DNA of 64,000 nucleotides, taken from Streptomyces sp. cg36. Its GTDB lineage: Bacteria > Actinomycetota > Actinomycetes > Streptomycetales > Streptomycetaceae. The position numbers and the translations under genes are program-made. The stretch covers positions 7,779,501 through 7,843,500 of the forward strand of contig NZ_CP163520.1 of assembly GCF_041080675.1 (NCBI RefSeq), read 5' to 3'. Of the stretch, positions 40,050 through 52,276 are shown in pieces (positions within the stretch are counted from its first letter, which is position 1; each line of letters starts with the position of its first letter). Below the pieces are notes generated by a model. The model made no database searches and was not told the origin of the DNA. It worked only from the letters and a program-made list of their open reading frames with translations.

Positions 40050-42431
40050 ATGTCCAAGGTCGAACACCAGGACGCCACCGTACTTTCCGACGACGAGCTG
40101 CGCACCCTGGACGCGCACTGGCGCGCCGCCAACTACCTTGCCGCGGGCCAGATCTACCTGATGTCGAATCCGCTGCTCACCGAGCCGCTCAGGCCCGAGC
40201 ACATCAAGCCGAGGCTGCTGGGGCACTGGGGCACCTCCCCGGGCCTGAACCTCGTGTACACACACCTCAACCGGGTGGTCAAGGCGCGTGGGCTGGCCGC
40301 CCTGTGCGTCTGGGGCCCGGGACACGGCGGGCCCTCGGTGCTCGCCAACTCCTGGCTGGAAGGGAGCTACAGCGAGACCTATCCGGACGTGTCGCGCGAC
40401 GGGGCGGGGATGACGCGGCTGTTCCGGCGGTTCTCCTTCCCCGGCGGGGTGCCCAGCCACGTGGCGCCGGAGACGCCGGGCTCGATCCACGAGGGCGGCG
40501 AGCTCGGCTACTCCCTCTCCCACGCGTACGGAGCCGCCTTCGACAACCCCGGCCTGCTGGTCGCCTGCGTGATCGGCGACGGGGAGGCGGAGACGGGCCC
40601 GCTGGCGGCCTCTTGGCATGCGAACAAGTTCCTGGATCCGGTCCACGACGGCGCGGTGCTGCCGATCCTGCACCTCAACGGCTACAAGATCGCCAACCCG
40701 ACCGTCCTGTCCCGGCTGCCCGAGGCCGAGCTCGACGCGCTGCTGCGCGGCTACGGCCACGAGCCGCTCCACGTCACCGGCGACGATCCGGCCCGGGTCC
40801 ACCGGGACATGGCGGCGGCGATGGACGAGGCGCTGGACCGGATCGCGCTGATGCAGCGGACCGCCCGCGAGGAAGGGGTCCGCGAGCGCGTGCACTGGCC
40901 GGTGATCGTCCTGCGTACGCCCAAGGGCTGGACCGGACCGGCCGAAGTGGACGGCCTTCCCGTGGAGGGCACCTGGCGCGCCCACCAGGTCCCGCTGGCC
41001 GGGGTGCGCGAGAACCCGGAGCACCTGGCGCAGCTGGAGGCGTGGCTGCGCTCGTACCGGCCCGAGGAGCTCTTCGGTACCGACGGCCGGCCGGTGCCCG
41101 ATGTCCTGGCCGTCGTCCCCGAGGGTACGCACCGGCTCGGTGCCACCCCGTACGCCAACGGCGGACTCCTCCTGCGCGCACTGCCCCTTCCTCCGCTCGA
41201 CGACTTCGCCGTGCCCGTCGACAAGCCCGGCACGACCCTCCACGAGCCGACCCGCGTGCTCGGAGACCTCCTGGCCCGGGTGATGCAGGACACCGGCGAG
41301 CGCCGCGACTTCCGGCTGGTCGGACCGGACGAGACCGCCTCGAACCGGCTGCAGGCCGTGTTCGGCGTCAGCGGCAAGGCGTGGCAGGCCGAGCGTCTGC
41401 CGGTCGACGAACACCTGGAACGGCACGGCCGGGTGCTGGAGATCCTGTCGGAGCACACCTGCCAGGGCTGGCTGGAGGGGTATCTCCTGACGGGTCGCCA
41501 TGGGGTCTTCTCCTGCTACGAGGCGTTCGTGCACATCGTCGACTCCATGGTCAACCAGCACATCAAGTGGCTGAAGACAGCGCGGGACCTGCCGTGGCGC
41601 GCCCCGATCGCCTCGCTCAACTACCTGCTCACTTCCCATGTGTGGCGCCAGGACCACAACGGCTTCTCCCACCAGGACCCCGGCTTCGTCGACCACGTGC
41701 TGAACAAGAGCCCCGAGGTCGTCCGGGTCTACCTGCCACCGGACGCCAACACGCTGCTGTCGGTCGCCGACCACGTGCTGCGCAGCCGGGACTACGTCAA
41801 TGTGATCGTGGCGGGAAAGCAGCCCTGTTTCGACTGGCTGAGCATGGACCAGGCCCGCGCGCACTGCGCCAGGGGTGCGGGGATCTGGGAGTGGGCGGGC
41901 ACGGAGACGGGCGGTGAGCCGGACGTGGTCCTGGCGTGCGCCGGTGACGTGCCCACTCAGGAGACGCTGGCCGCGGCGCAGTTGCTCCGCCGCCACCTGC
42001 CGGAGCTCGGCGTCCGGGTGGTCAACGTGGTCGACATGACGCGGCTGCTGCCGCGCGAGGAACACCCGCACGGGATGAGCGACTTCGAGTACGACGGGCT
42101 CTTCACCGCCGACAAGCCGGTGATCTTCGCCTATCACGGCTATCCCTGGCTGGTCCACCGGCTCGCCTACCGTCGCACCGGTCACCGCAACCTGCACGTG
42201 CGCGGCTACAAGGAGTCCGGTACCACGACCACCCCGTTCGACATGGTCGTGCGCAATGACCTGGACCGCTTCCGGCTGGTCATGGACGTCATCGACCGGG
42301 TGCCCGGCCTCGCCGTGCGCGCCGCCGCCGTACGCCAGCAGATGGCCGACGCCCGCACCCGCCACCAGGCATGGATCCGCGAACACGGTACCGACCTGCC
42401 CGAGATCACCGAGTGGACCTGGAACGCCTGA
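40050..42431 (+). CDS. xfp: Phosphoketolase (Xfp)
   Basis: A 793-residue thiamine-diphosphate enzyme that splits xylulose 5-phosphate (and often fructose 6-phosphate) with phosphate to acetyl phosphate plus glyceraldehyde 3-phosphate or erythrose 4-phosphate. Marks are [21 protein letters not shown], the ThDP motif [31 protein letters not shown], and the C-terminal [38 protein letters not shown]. It gives substrate-level phosphorylation when respiration is limited, matching the DosR-like neighbours. ATG follows GGAG. Full length for the family. Confidence 0.95.
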   Translation: MSKVEHQDATVLSDDELRTLDAHWRAANYLAAGQIYLMSNPLLTEPLRPEHIKPRLLGHWGTSPGLNLVYTHLNRVVKARGLAALCVWGPGHGGPSVLANSWLEGSYSETYPDVSRDGAGMTRLFRRFSFPGGVPSHVAPETPGSIHEGGELGYSLSHAYGAAFDNPGLLVACVIGDGEAETGPLAASWHANKFLDPVHDGAVLPILHLNGYKIANPTVLSRLPEAELDALLRGYGHEPLHVTGDDPARVHRDMAAAMDEALDRIALMQRTAREEGVRERVHWPVIVLRTPKGWTGPAEVDGLPVEGTWRAHQVPLAGVRENPEHLAQLEAWLRSYRPEELFGTDGRPVPDVLAVVPEGTHRLGATPYANGGLLLRALPLPPLDDFAVPVDKPGTTLHEPTRVLGDLLARVMQDTGERRDFRLVGPDETASNRLQAVFGVSGKAWQAERLPVDEHLERHGRVLEILSEHTCQGWLEGYLLTGRHGVFSCYEAFVHIVDSMVNQHIKWLKTARDLPWRAPIASLNYLLTSHVWRQDHNGFSHQDPGFVDHVLNKSPEVVRVYLPPDANTLLSVADHVLRSRDYVNVIVAGKQPCFDWLSMDQARAHCARGAGIWEWAGTETGGEPDVVLACAGDVPTQETLAAAQLLRRHLPELGVRVVNVVDMTRLLPREEHPHGMSDFEYDGLFTADKPVIFAYHGYPWLVHRLAYRRTGHRNLHVRGYKESGTTTTPFDMVVRNDLDRFRLVMDVIDRVPGLAVRAAAVRQQMADARTRHQAWIREHGTDLPEITEWTWNA

Positions 42432-42485
42432 CCGCCCCGGCCCATAGGCGGGCGTACTGGGTCGCCCCGACATCCTCCCCGCAGG

Positions 42486-42515
42486 CACCAGGCGCCGCTC
42501 GTGCGGCGCCTGGTG
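42486..42515. terminator. Bidirectional terminator, 13-bp stem, TCGT loop
   Basis: Perfect arms 42486-42498 and 42503-42515 after phosphoketolase and before the convergent STAS gene's end at 42577. Confidence 0.85.
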
Positions 42516-42576
42516 GTGCCGGAGCCGGCGGCCCGGTGACCGGGGGACGCCGACGTCCCCGAGGTCCGGCGCGGCT

Positions 42577-42969
42577 TCAGTCCGCCGACAGGGCGGGCAG
42601 TTCGGCGACCACCGGCGCCGCCGGGTCCTCGGGCCACTCCGGGAGCACCTCGAAGACACCTGTCAGCCCTGTGCAACGCAGGATCCGCCCGAAGTGGGCG
42701 CTGTCGGTGACCAGCCGCACCCGGCCGTGCCGTGCCCGCGCACGGTTGCGAGCCCGGCACAGGACGCCGAGCCCGGCGCAGTCGATGAAGGACACGGACC
42801 GCAGGTCGAGCAGCAGATCGGGGCACGCGTCCGCGGTGAGTGCGTCCAGGCGGGCCGTGAGCGGCACTGCTGTGAGCACGTCTATCTCGCCTTGGAGGGG
42901 CACGACGGTGGCCGCGCCGATGACACGCTGAGCGCGGTGCGGCAGGGAACTCGCGTGGTTGTCGTCCAT
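42577..42969 (-). CDS. STAS-domain anti-sigma factor antagonist
   Basis: A 130-residue RsbV/SpoIIAA-type protein: VVPLQGEIDVLTAVPLTARLDALTADACPDLLLDLRSVSFIDCAGLGVLCRARNRA holds the conserved D-L-x-x-V-x-F-[IL]-D-x-x-G-[LI] with the phosphorylatable residue replaced by Cys-Ala at the usual Ser/Thr position (FIDCAGLG; conserved Ser is often S/T-S/A-G). If so, phospho-regulation would be altered. Start ATG 42969 lacks a clear ribosome site. The 446-bp gap beyond holds a hairpin but no gene. It probably pairs with an RsbW-type ATPase such as 11078-11572. Confidence 0.85.
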   Translation of the reverse strand: MDDNHASSLPHRAQRVIGAATVVPLQGEIDVLTAVPLTARLDALTADACPDLLLDLRSVSFIDCAGLGVLCRARNRARARHGRVRLVTDSAHFGRILRCTGLTGVFEVLPEWPEDPAAPVVAELPALSAD

Positions 42970-43251
42970 GAGGTGAGCAAAGCTGTTCCATACGTGCGGG
43001 CAAAGGGCTGTTCGGTCCCTGTCGGACGGTCCGAGAGGTCCCGCGAGCCGCGGAACCGCCAGTTCTGAAAGGGCTGCGCCTTCGACGGTGCGGGGCGCTC
43101 CGCCCGGCAGGAGGTTCCGGATCCGGCCGTACCTCGTACGAGGTGGGAGTGGTCTCAAGGTGGTGCTCGGCGGGACGGCCCACGACCAGACAGCCGCCGC
43201 GGTGGCCTGACGGGCGGACCTCGCGCCATGGACACTCGCGGATCTCCCGGA

Positions 43252-43284
43252 ACCGAACAGCCCCTGAAACTGGGGCTGTTCGGT
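43252..43284. repeat. Perfect 13-bp hairpin sharing a 15-nt word with 43006-43020
   Basis: Arms 43252-43264 and 43272-43284 (ACCGAACAGCCCC and complement) around a 7-nt loop, in the gap 42970-43415 between CBS and STAS genes. The right arm's word GGGCTGTTCGGTCCC recurs near 43005-43019. It could be an intercistronic terminator or processing element in the CBS-STAS transcript. Confidence 0.5.
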
Positions 43285-43415
43285 CCCCTCGGGGGCCTGC
43301 CGACTGATGTCCACGTATACGAAGGCAGTGTGCCGCGCCGGGGCGGCGGAGTCGGGGCGGCGCAGGAGGGCCGCCGCGCCCCTGTCGCCGGCGGCTGTAC
43401 CAGTGGCCTCCCTGG

Positions 43416-46231
<2,816 letters not shown>

Positions 46232-46758
46232 GCCACGGGCCCCGTTGGACGGGGTGGATCGCCCGGAGCAGGGATTGCCCGGGACGTGACTTTCCCGGGT
46301 GCGGTGTGGAATCCCCGGGAGTTGGTCCGTCCGGGACATGGCTTTCCCGGGCGCGGAGGTGGTGGTGGGGGCGCGCTGCGTCCCGCTGTCGGCACGGGCC
46401 CGTACGGCTGTCACGCCGTGCCTTGTGGTCCCTGCCGTAGGGCCGAACGGCCTCTGCTGTGACGGGTGGCTGTCGCAGGAGGCTGGCTGCGGAGAAGAGG
46501 GAGGGGACAGTCCTCGTTCCCGCCAGGGCTGTTCGACGGCTCCTCCCCCTCCCTTGGGAGGGATGGCCCCGAACAGTCCCTCCAGGTCCTTGCGGCACCG
46601 TCCAGGGGGGCGTGCCGCAAGGACCGATGGCCGCCCCTATTTTTGCGTCGCTCAGCGCCACCGCCGGGAGGCCGTACTCGCCCGCATGGTCGCCCGGTCG
46701 TATGGCCCCGTGGCGTATCTCTGCCGAAAGACAGAGGCGCACCTCGCCCGCAAGGTCC
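46232..46758. other. 527-bp gap with a direct repeat and a terminator
   Basis: Contains two imperfect 27-bp direct repeats, 46278-46304 and 46330-46356 (GGGAC(G/A)TG(A/G)CTTTCCCGGG core), 52 bp apart. A 14-bp hairpin is at 46585-46625 (arms 46585-46598 and 46612-46625). No gene seen. Confidence 0.5.
46585..46625. terminator. Hairpin, 14-bp perfect stem, 13-nt loop
   Basis: Perfect arms GGTCCTTGCGGCAC and complement, 354 bp after the double-GAF kinase stop and 134 bp before the next kinase start. Could terminate the upstream message or attenuate the downstream one. Confidence 0.65.
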
Positions 46759-48504
46759 ATGTCCGTGGTGATCCGGCGGCCGATACTGAACAACGTGCCT
46801 TTCATCCGCGTCCTCCGTCGTCCCACCGGTGACCGGCCGGAGCCCGGTGTGCCCGCGCGATCCGGCTGGTTCGCCGGGCCCGTGACCGGGACAGCGGGCG
46901 TGGCACTGGCGGCGGTGGGTCTGTACGTGGTCACCGTGAGCCAGTGGGAGCCGCCGCACCCCGGCTTCCAGTTGCTGGCCATCCCGGTCGGTGTGTTTCT
47001 GCTGCTGGTGCGGCACCGGTTTCCGGGTGCCGTGCTGCTCGCGCTCGGCCTGCTCACCGGCGCGGCACCCGTGGTGGGCCCGGTGCTCGCGGCGGCCTCG
47101 TACACACTGGCCGGGCGGATGAGCGAGGCGCGCGGGCGCATCCGGTCGCTCGGCGGCACGGCGCTGCTCGCGGTGGTGGCCGCGACGGTGTGCGGGCCTC
47201 GGCTCGGTACCGGATCCGCGCTGTACGGGCTGGCGATGGGCCTGGTCATGGCCGTCACCGCCGTCGCGGTCCCCGGGCTGGCCGGGACGGTGTACGGGCA
47301 GCAGGGCCGGCTGCTGCGGGCGCTGCGCGAGCGCGGTGACGCGGCGGAGCGGGCCCGCCGCTCCGCCGACAGCGAGGCCCGCACTCAGGAGCGGTCCCGG
47401 ATCGCCGCCGAGATGCACGACCTGGTGGGCCACCGGCTCAGCCTCATCTCGCTGCACGCCGGAGGGCTGGAGCTCGCCCTCGACAAGGCCGCACCCGAGC
47501 TGCGCGAAGAGGCCGTCCTGGTACGGCGTACCACTCGCGACGCGATGCGGGAACTGCGCCAGGCGCTCGGTGTGCTCGGCCCCCTCAGCCGGGACACCGG
47601 GCCCGACACCCTCACCGACGCGACCGGCACCCGCGCCGACATCGAGGCGCTGGTGGCCGAGTCCCGGGACGGCGGGATCGCGGTCGGGCTGGAGTGGTCG
47701 GGCGCGGACCTGGTGGACCGCCCCGCGTCGGTGCGTCGAGCGGTGCACCGCGTGGTGCGCGAGGCACTGACCAACGTGCACCGGTACGCGCGGACTGCTC
47801 CCGTCACCGTGACGGTGGTCCAGGACGACACGGTCGTACGGGTCGTGGTCCGCAATGGTGTCCCCTCGGGCCGAGCGGGCACTTCGGCCGTCGCGGCCGC
47901 TGTCGGCACCGGGCGTGGCCTGACCGGTCTGCGGGAACGGGTCGAGCTGCTCGGCGGGTACTTCGAGGCCGCCACACCGCCGTCCGGCGGGTTCGAGGTG
48001 GCCGCGGTGGTACCGGTGGCACCGGGCGAGGGCGGCGGGCAGCGCCTCACCGCCGCGTCGGCGGGGACCCTCCCGGCGGCCACCGGCCCACAGCCCGTGA
48101 CCGCCGGGGTGGCCCACGCCCCGCCCGCCCGCCGTACGGCCGGGGCGTGGGCCACGGCGCTCGGGGCGTTGGCGCTGTGGCTGCTGATGACCCTGGGAAT
48201 CGCGTTGGTGTACGCCGCGCGACCGGCGCAGACCCCGCCGCCGTCGGTACCCCGGCTCGGCATGACCTACGAGGAACTGCACGGGGTCACCGACAACCGG
48301 GCGGTCCGAGCCGCGGCCACCGGCCACGAACCACCGCGGCCGGCCGGTGCGGCGGGCTGCGTCTACCCGGCCACGGGCACCGAGCCGCGACCCGGCGCGC
48401 TGGTCATCACCCGCTACTGTTTCGACTCGGGACAACACCTGGTCGCCATCGACCGGTTCACCGTTCCCTCGGTGAGGGACACCAGCCCTTGGGAGACTCC
48501 GTGA
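46759..48504 (+). CDS. NarL-type histidine kinase with an extra C-terminal membrane segment and extracellular tail
   Basis: About 581 residues. Four to six N-terminal hydrophobic segments, HisKA_3 with phospho-His in RSRIAAEMHDLVGHRLSLISLHAG, and HATPase (REALTNVHRYART, GRGLTGLRERVELLGGYFEA). After the ATPase comes a Pro/Ala linker, a further transmembrane helix (TALGALALWLLMTLGIALVYAARPA) and an ~85-residue outward tail with two cysteines (AAGCVYPATG, ITRYCFDSG). That topology is unusual. The start (46759) is uncertain. Likely partner of the NarL regulator at 51454, with two serine hydrolases between. Confidence 0.82.
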   Translation: MSVVIRRPILNNVPFIRVLRRPTGDRPEPGVPARSGWFAGPVTGTAGVALAAVGLYVVTVSQWEPPHPGFQLLAIPVGVFLLLVRHRFPGAVLLALGLLTGAAPVVGPVLAAASYTLAGRMSEARGRIRSLGGTALLAVVAATVCGPRLGTGSALYGLAMGLVMAVTAVAVPGLAGTVYGQQGRLLRALRERGDAAERARRSADSEARTQERSRIAAEMHDLVGHRLSLISLHAGGLELALDKAAPELREEAVLVRRTTRDAMRELRQALGVLGPLSRDTGPDTLTDATGTRADIEALVAESRDGGIAVGLEWSGADLVDRPASVRRAVHRVVREALTNVHRYARTAPVTVTVVQDDTVVRVVVRNGVPSGRAGTSAVAAAVGTGRGLTGLRERVELLGGYFEAATPPSGGFEVAAVVPVAPGEGGGQRLTAASAGTLPAATGPQPVTAGVAHAPPARRTAGAWATALGALALWLLMTLGIALVYAARPAQTPPPSVPRLGMTYEELHGVTDNRAVRAAATGHEPPRPAGAAGCVYPATGTEPRPGALVITRYCFDSGQHLVAIDRFTVPSVRDTSPWETP

Positions 48505-48526
48505 GCGAGACGCCCCCCGGCTGAGA

Positions 48527-49690
48527 TCAGCGGCACAGGGCCGCGTCGACCGCGTCGGTCATGCGCTTGGCGGTCGGCGCGTCCGGGACGGTGGTGACGG
48601 TGATGTTGACGGCACGGCCGTCATCCGTGACGCCGCCCCGACTCCGGTAGCCCGGTGCGGTGCCGCCGTGGCCCCAGACGAGGCCGCCACAGACGATCGG
48701 CCTGCTCTGGATGCCCAGGCCGTAGCGGACGCCAGGGCCCAGCAGCTCGGCGGGGACAGTGGTGCGCATCTGGGCGAGCTGGGCCGCGGGCAGCAGACGG
48801 CCACCCAGCAGTGCGCCGTAGAAGGTGTTGAGGTCGGTGTTGGTGGACACGACGGCCCCCGCGGACCAGGCCATCGAGGAGTCCATGTCGGTGTAGTCGA
48901 TCAGCGGCGCGCCCGGGCCGGTGTTCAGGTAGCCGTGCGGGTGGGGCTCGCGGAGAGTGGTTTCCCCGACGGCCGGCACGTAGGTGTGGCGCAGCCCGAT
49001 CCGGTCGATGACACGTCTGGTGACCTCCTCGCCGTAGGGGCGGCCGGTGACCTTCTGGATCAGCAGACCGGCCACCAGGTAGTTGGTGTTGCTGTACATC
49101 CAGTCGGTCCCGGGTGCGAACAGCGCCTTCTGGGCCAACGCCCCGTCGAGGAGTTCGCGCGGCTCGAAATAGCGGTACTGGATGGTGGTGAAGTCGCTCA
49201 GCGCGGGGGCGTCCATGTAGTCGGGCAGACCGCTGGTGTGCTGGAGCAGCTGGCGGACCGTGATGTTCCGGCCGTCGATGCCCGAGCCGCGCAGGAGACC
49301 CGGCAGGTAGGTGTCCACGCTCGCGTCCAGGCCGACCTTGCCCTCGGCGACCAGTTGCAGGACGACGACGGCGGTGAACGCCTTGGTGTTGCTGCCGGCC
49401 CGGATCTGCCCGTCGACCGGGACCTTGGCCTTGGTGGCCAGGTCGCCGACGCCCGCGGTGTAGGTACGGGTGCGGCCGTCGCGGCCGGTGACGGTGGCGA
49501 GGGCCGCGGGCATCCCGTCGTTCTTCACCAGCGCGTCGAGGCGCCGCTGCACGACGTCCGGGCGCGGTGCGGCGGAGGCCGCGGTCGGGGCGACGGCGGT
49601 CAGCGCGACCCCGGCGGCGACCGTGGCCGTGGTGGCGTACCGCACCATACGGGTGCGGCGCGCCGTGCGCTGCGGGGTGTGGGCGTTCAT
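48527..49690 (-). CDS. Secreted serine hydrolase, class C beta-lactamase/DD-carboxypeptidase family (copy 1)
   Basis: A 387-residue precursor with signal peptide (TTATVAAGVALTAVAPTAASA). Active-site triad: SNTK with Ser100 and Lys103, Y-S-N at 199-201 (MYSNTNY), and WGHGGTAPGY. Family members are DD-peptidases, esterases or beta-lactamases. It is a near-duplicate of the adjacent gene at 49760-50923 (both 387 aa). ATG 49690 is followed by an Arg-rich n-region. Likely acts on peptidoglycan or a related peptide or lactam outside the cell. Confidence 0.92.
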   Translation of the reverse strand: MNAHTPQRTARRTRMVRYATTATVAAGVALTAVAPTAASAAPRPDVVQRRLDALVKNDGMPAALATVTGRDGRTRTYTAGVGDLATKAKVPVDGQIRAGSNTKAFTAVVVLQLVAEGKVGLDASVDTYLPGLLRGSGIDGRNITVRQLLQHTSGLPDYMDAPALSDFTTIQYRYFEPRELLDGALAQKALFAPGTDWMYSNTNYLVAGLLIQKVTGRPYGEEVTRRVIDRIGLRHTYVPAVGETTLREPHPHGYLNTGPGAPLIDYTDMDSSMAWSAGAVVSTNTDLNTFYGALLGGRLLPAAQLAQMRTTVPAELLGPGVRYGLGIQSRPIVCGGLVWGHGGTAPGYRSRGGVTDDGRAVNITVTTVPDAPTAKRMTDAVDAALCR

Positions 49691-49759
49691 CGGGACTCCA
49701 CTGAGGGAAGCGAGGGGGCGGGTGCGGGGCGGTGCGACAGGACGGCGGGAGTCCGGGAA

Positions 49760-50923
49760 TCAGCGGCAGAGCGCATCGTCCACCGCCTGCTGCACGTGCT
49801 TCGCGGTGTCCTCGTCCGGAATCACGGTCACGGCGAAGTTCACGGCACGGCCGCCGTCGGTGGCCCCGCCCGCGGTGTAGTAGCCCGGGATCGTCCCGCC
49901 GTGTCCCCAGGCGACGCCGCCGCAGGAGAGCGGGCGGCTCGTCAGCCCGAGTCCGTAGCGGACCCCGGGGCCGAACGCCTCGGCCGGGACGGTGGTCCGC
50001 ATCTGGGCGAGCTGGGCCGCGGGCAGCAGACGGCCCCCGAGCAGCGCGCCGTAGAACCGGGTCAGGTCCGTGTTGGTCGACACCAGCGCGCCGGCCGCCC
50101 ACGCCCAGGACGGGTCGAGCTCCGTGTAGTTGCGCAGTGACCCGTCCTCGGTGCGGTAGTAGCCCTGCGGGTGGGCCTCGTGGATCTTCACGTCCCCGGG
50201 GGTGGGGAAGTAGGTGTGGCGCAGGCCGATCCGGTCGATGACGCGCTTGGTGATCTCCTCGCCGAGCGGGCGGCCGGTGACCTTCTGGATGATCAGTCCC
50301 GCCAGCAGGTAGTTGGTGTTGCTGTACTCCCACTGGGTGCCGGGGGCGAAGTGGGCCTTCTGGGCCAGTGCGGCGTCGAGGAGTTCGCGCGGTTCGTAGT
50401 AGCGCTTGGGGGAGTTGAGCACGGTGTCGTGCTCGAAGTACTCGGGCAGGCCGGTGGTGTGCTGGAGCAGCTGGCGGACGGTGATGTTGCGGCCGTCGAT
50501 GCCCGTGCCGCGCACCAGGCCGGGCAGGTAGGTGTCCACGCTCGCGTCCAGGCCGACCTTGCCCTCGGCGACCAGTTGCAGGACGACGACGGCGGTGAAC
50601 GTCTTGGTGTTGCTGGCGATCCGCACCTGCCCGTCCATCGGGACCTTGCGCTTGGTGGCCGTGTCGCCGACGCCCGCGGTGTAGGTGCGGGTGTGGCCGT
50701 CGCGCCCCTTGACGGTGGCGAGGGCGGCGGGCACGCCGTCCTTCCGGACCAGCTCGTCGAGGTGCTTCTGCACGGCGTCCGGCCGTGGCCCGGCGGAGGC
50801 CGTGGCCGGCGCGAGGACGCCGGCCACCACGGCGGCGGCCACGACGGCGACGGTCGCCGCCACCCCGCGTCGGCCTCCGCGGAGGCGGTGGGGACGGTGC
50901 TGCTGCGATACGTGTTCGTTCAC
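49760..50923 (-). CDS. Secreted serine hydrolase, class C beta-lactamase/DD-carboxypeptidase family (copy 2)
   Basis: A 387-residue precursor with signal peptide (ATVAVVAAAVVAGVLAPATASA). Triad motifs: SNTK, EYSNTNY and WGHGGTIPGY. Long identical stretches with copy 1 (VVVLQLVAEGKVGLDASVDTYLPG; GALLGGRLLPAAQLAQMRTTVPAE) indicate tandem duplication; they differ mainly in the signal peptide and around residues 155-170 and 235-265. GTG 50923 follows AGAGGGG. The pair is probably co-transcribed, copy 2 first, with 69 bp between. Confidence 0.92.
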   Translation of the reverse strand: MNEHVSQQHRPHRLRGGRRGVAATVAVVAAAVVAGVLAPATASAGPRPDAVQKHLDELVRKDGVPAALATVKGRDGHTRTYTAGVGDTATKRKVPMDGQVRIASNTKTFTAVVVLQLVAEGKVGLDASVDTYLPGLVRGTGIDGRNITVRQLLQHTTGLPEYFEHDTVLNSPKRYYEPRELLDAALAQKAHFAPGTQWEYSNTNYLLAGLIIQKVTGRPLGEEITKRVIDRIGLRHTYFPTPGDVKIHEAHPQGYYRTEDGSLRNYTELDPSWAWAAGALVSTNTDLTRFYGALLGGRLLPAAQLAQMRTTVPAEAFGPGVRYGLGLTSRPLSCGGVAWGHGGTIPGYYTAGGATDGGRAVNFAVTVIPDEDTAKHVQQAVDDALCR

Positions 50924-51177
50924 GGGAAAGCCCCTCTGGGTAGGGCACCGGAGCTCTTCTCGGTGCCCTCCAAGAGGACCATCCGACGGACCGTCAATCC
51001 GTCGCCGCAGAGGACGAAACCGCGCCTGGGAACGTGCTCCGGGGCGGGGCCGGACCTGGGACCGTACTCCCTGCTCCGAGGACAGTACGGCTATCCGTCC
51101 GCGCACGCCGTGCAGCGGTCGACGCCACACGTTCACCAACAAGCGGGTGAGCCGAAGAAAGCGTTCCGGAGGGGCGG

Positions 51178-51444
51178 TTGACCGGGTTCGTCCAGTCCGG
51201 CCCGCGCAAGCTGTGTGACGAGACGGAGGCCGCCTACCGCTGGTGGGAGAAGCGGGACCGCCCCGGCTTCGCTCGCTTCGGACTGACCGTGGACGGCGAC
51301 GGTGAATGGGTATGGCTCGACTTCCCGGACCACCCGGTATCCGTTCCGGGCCCGTGGCTGCCCCGGCCTACGACCCGCACTGGCGTCCTCCTCGCGCGCC
51401 GGCCGGGGCTTTCGTGTCCCGCTGCACCGGGTTCCTGGCCGTAG
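51178..51444 (+). pseudogene. C-terminal fragment of a PIMT-like methyltransferase
   Basis: An 88-codon frame opening with TTG after GGAGGGG. Its middle reads ETEAAYRWWEKRDRPGFARFGLTVDGDGEWVWLDFPDHPVS, which resembles the C-terminal extension of actinobacterial protein-L-isoaspartate-type methyltransferases that accompany peptide-maturation systems. The SAM-binding domain is missing upstream, where a stop (TGA 51148) closes the frame, and the end is unlike the family. Probably a relic of an excised gene. Confidence 0.45.
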
Positions 51445-51453
51445 CCTGGTCGC

Positions 51454-52146
51454 ATGGACGAGATGCCCCCCGACCACCGCCCGGCACCCCGCGTAAGGGT
51501 TCTGCTCGTCGACGACGAGGAGATGATCCGGCACGGTGTCCGTCTGATCCTCAAGCACGCCGACGACATCGACGTCGTGGGCGAGGCCGTCAACGGGCGC
51601 CAGGCCGTCGAGCTCGCCGCCGTCCACCACCCCGACGTGGCCCTCGTCGACATCCGGATGCCGGTCCAGGACGGCCTGGCCACCATCGCTCCGCTGCTCG
51701 CGCTCGATCCCGCGCCACGCGTGGTGATGCTGACGACCTTCGGCGACGAGGACAACGTCCTGCGGGCGTTGCGGGAAGGCGCCGCGGGCTTCCTCCTCAA
51801 GGACGAGGGCCCGCAGGAGCTGATCCGGGCGGTCCACGCTGCCGCCGCGGGCGACGCCGTGCTCTCGCCGGGCGTCACCGGCTCGGTGATCGCGCGGATG
51901 CTGCGCGGCGGGCGGCCGGGCGACGGCGCGGCGGTGGAGGACGAGCGGATCGCCCGGCTCACCGGCCGGGAGCGGGAGGTCCTGGCGATGCTCGGCGAGG
52001 GGCTGTCCAACCAGGAGGTCGCCGACCGCCTCGCCATCGGGGTGGGCACCGTGAAGGCGCACGTGGGCGCGATCCTGGAGAAGACCGGGTCGGCCAGCCG
52101 CGTTCAGGCGGCCCTCCTCGCCCACCGCACGGGCCTGGCCTCCTGA
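51454..52146 (+). CDS. NarL-family response regulator
   Basis: A 230-residue regulator. Receiver: VRVLLVDDEEMIRHGVRLILKHADDIDVVGEA, phospho-Asp in VALVDIRMPVQDG, Lys in FLLKDEGPQE. C-terminal LuxR helix-turn-helix: LTGREREVLAMLGEGLSNQEVADRLAIGVGTVKAHVGAILEKTG. ATG starts 7 residues before the conserved core. Likely cognate to the kinase at 46759 and regulator of the ABC transporter just downstream. Confidence 0.92.
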   Translation: MDEMPPDHRPAPRVRVLLVDDEEMIRHGVRLILKHADDIDVVGEAVNGRQAVELAAVHHPDVALVDIRMPVQDGLATIAPLLALDPAPRVVMLTTFGDEDNVLRALREGAAGFLLKDEGPQELIRAVHAAAAGDAVLSPGVTGSVIARMLRGGRPGDGAAVEDERIARLTGREREVLAMLGEGLSNQEVADRLAIGVGTVKAHVGAILEKTGSASRVQAALLAHRTGLAS

Positions 52147-52276
52147 GCGCCTGCGCCTGGGCCTCCGCCTGCGCGGGCGGGTGAAGCCCGGGGGCAAAGA
52201 CAAGGCCCGCGCGCTCGTCCCTGAGCCCCCGCGCCCCGTACTCGCGATCGCCGCGCGGAGCGGCCGGCCTTGGACC

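Noticed and set aside
39195..42659. Long minus-strand frame reading through phosphoketolase into PPK2
   Set aside because: Only its last 267 codons (39195-39998) form a recognisable protein, PPK2, with its own ATG and ribosome site; the upstream part is the antisense of phosphoketolase.
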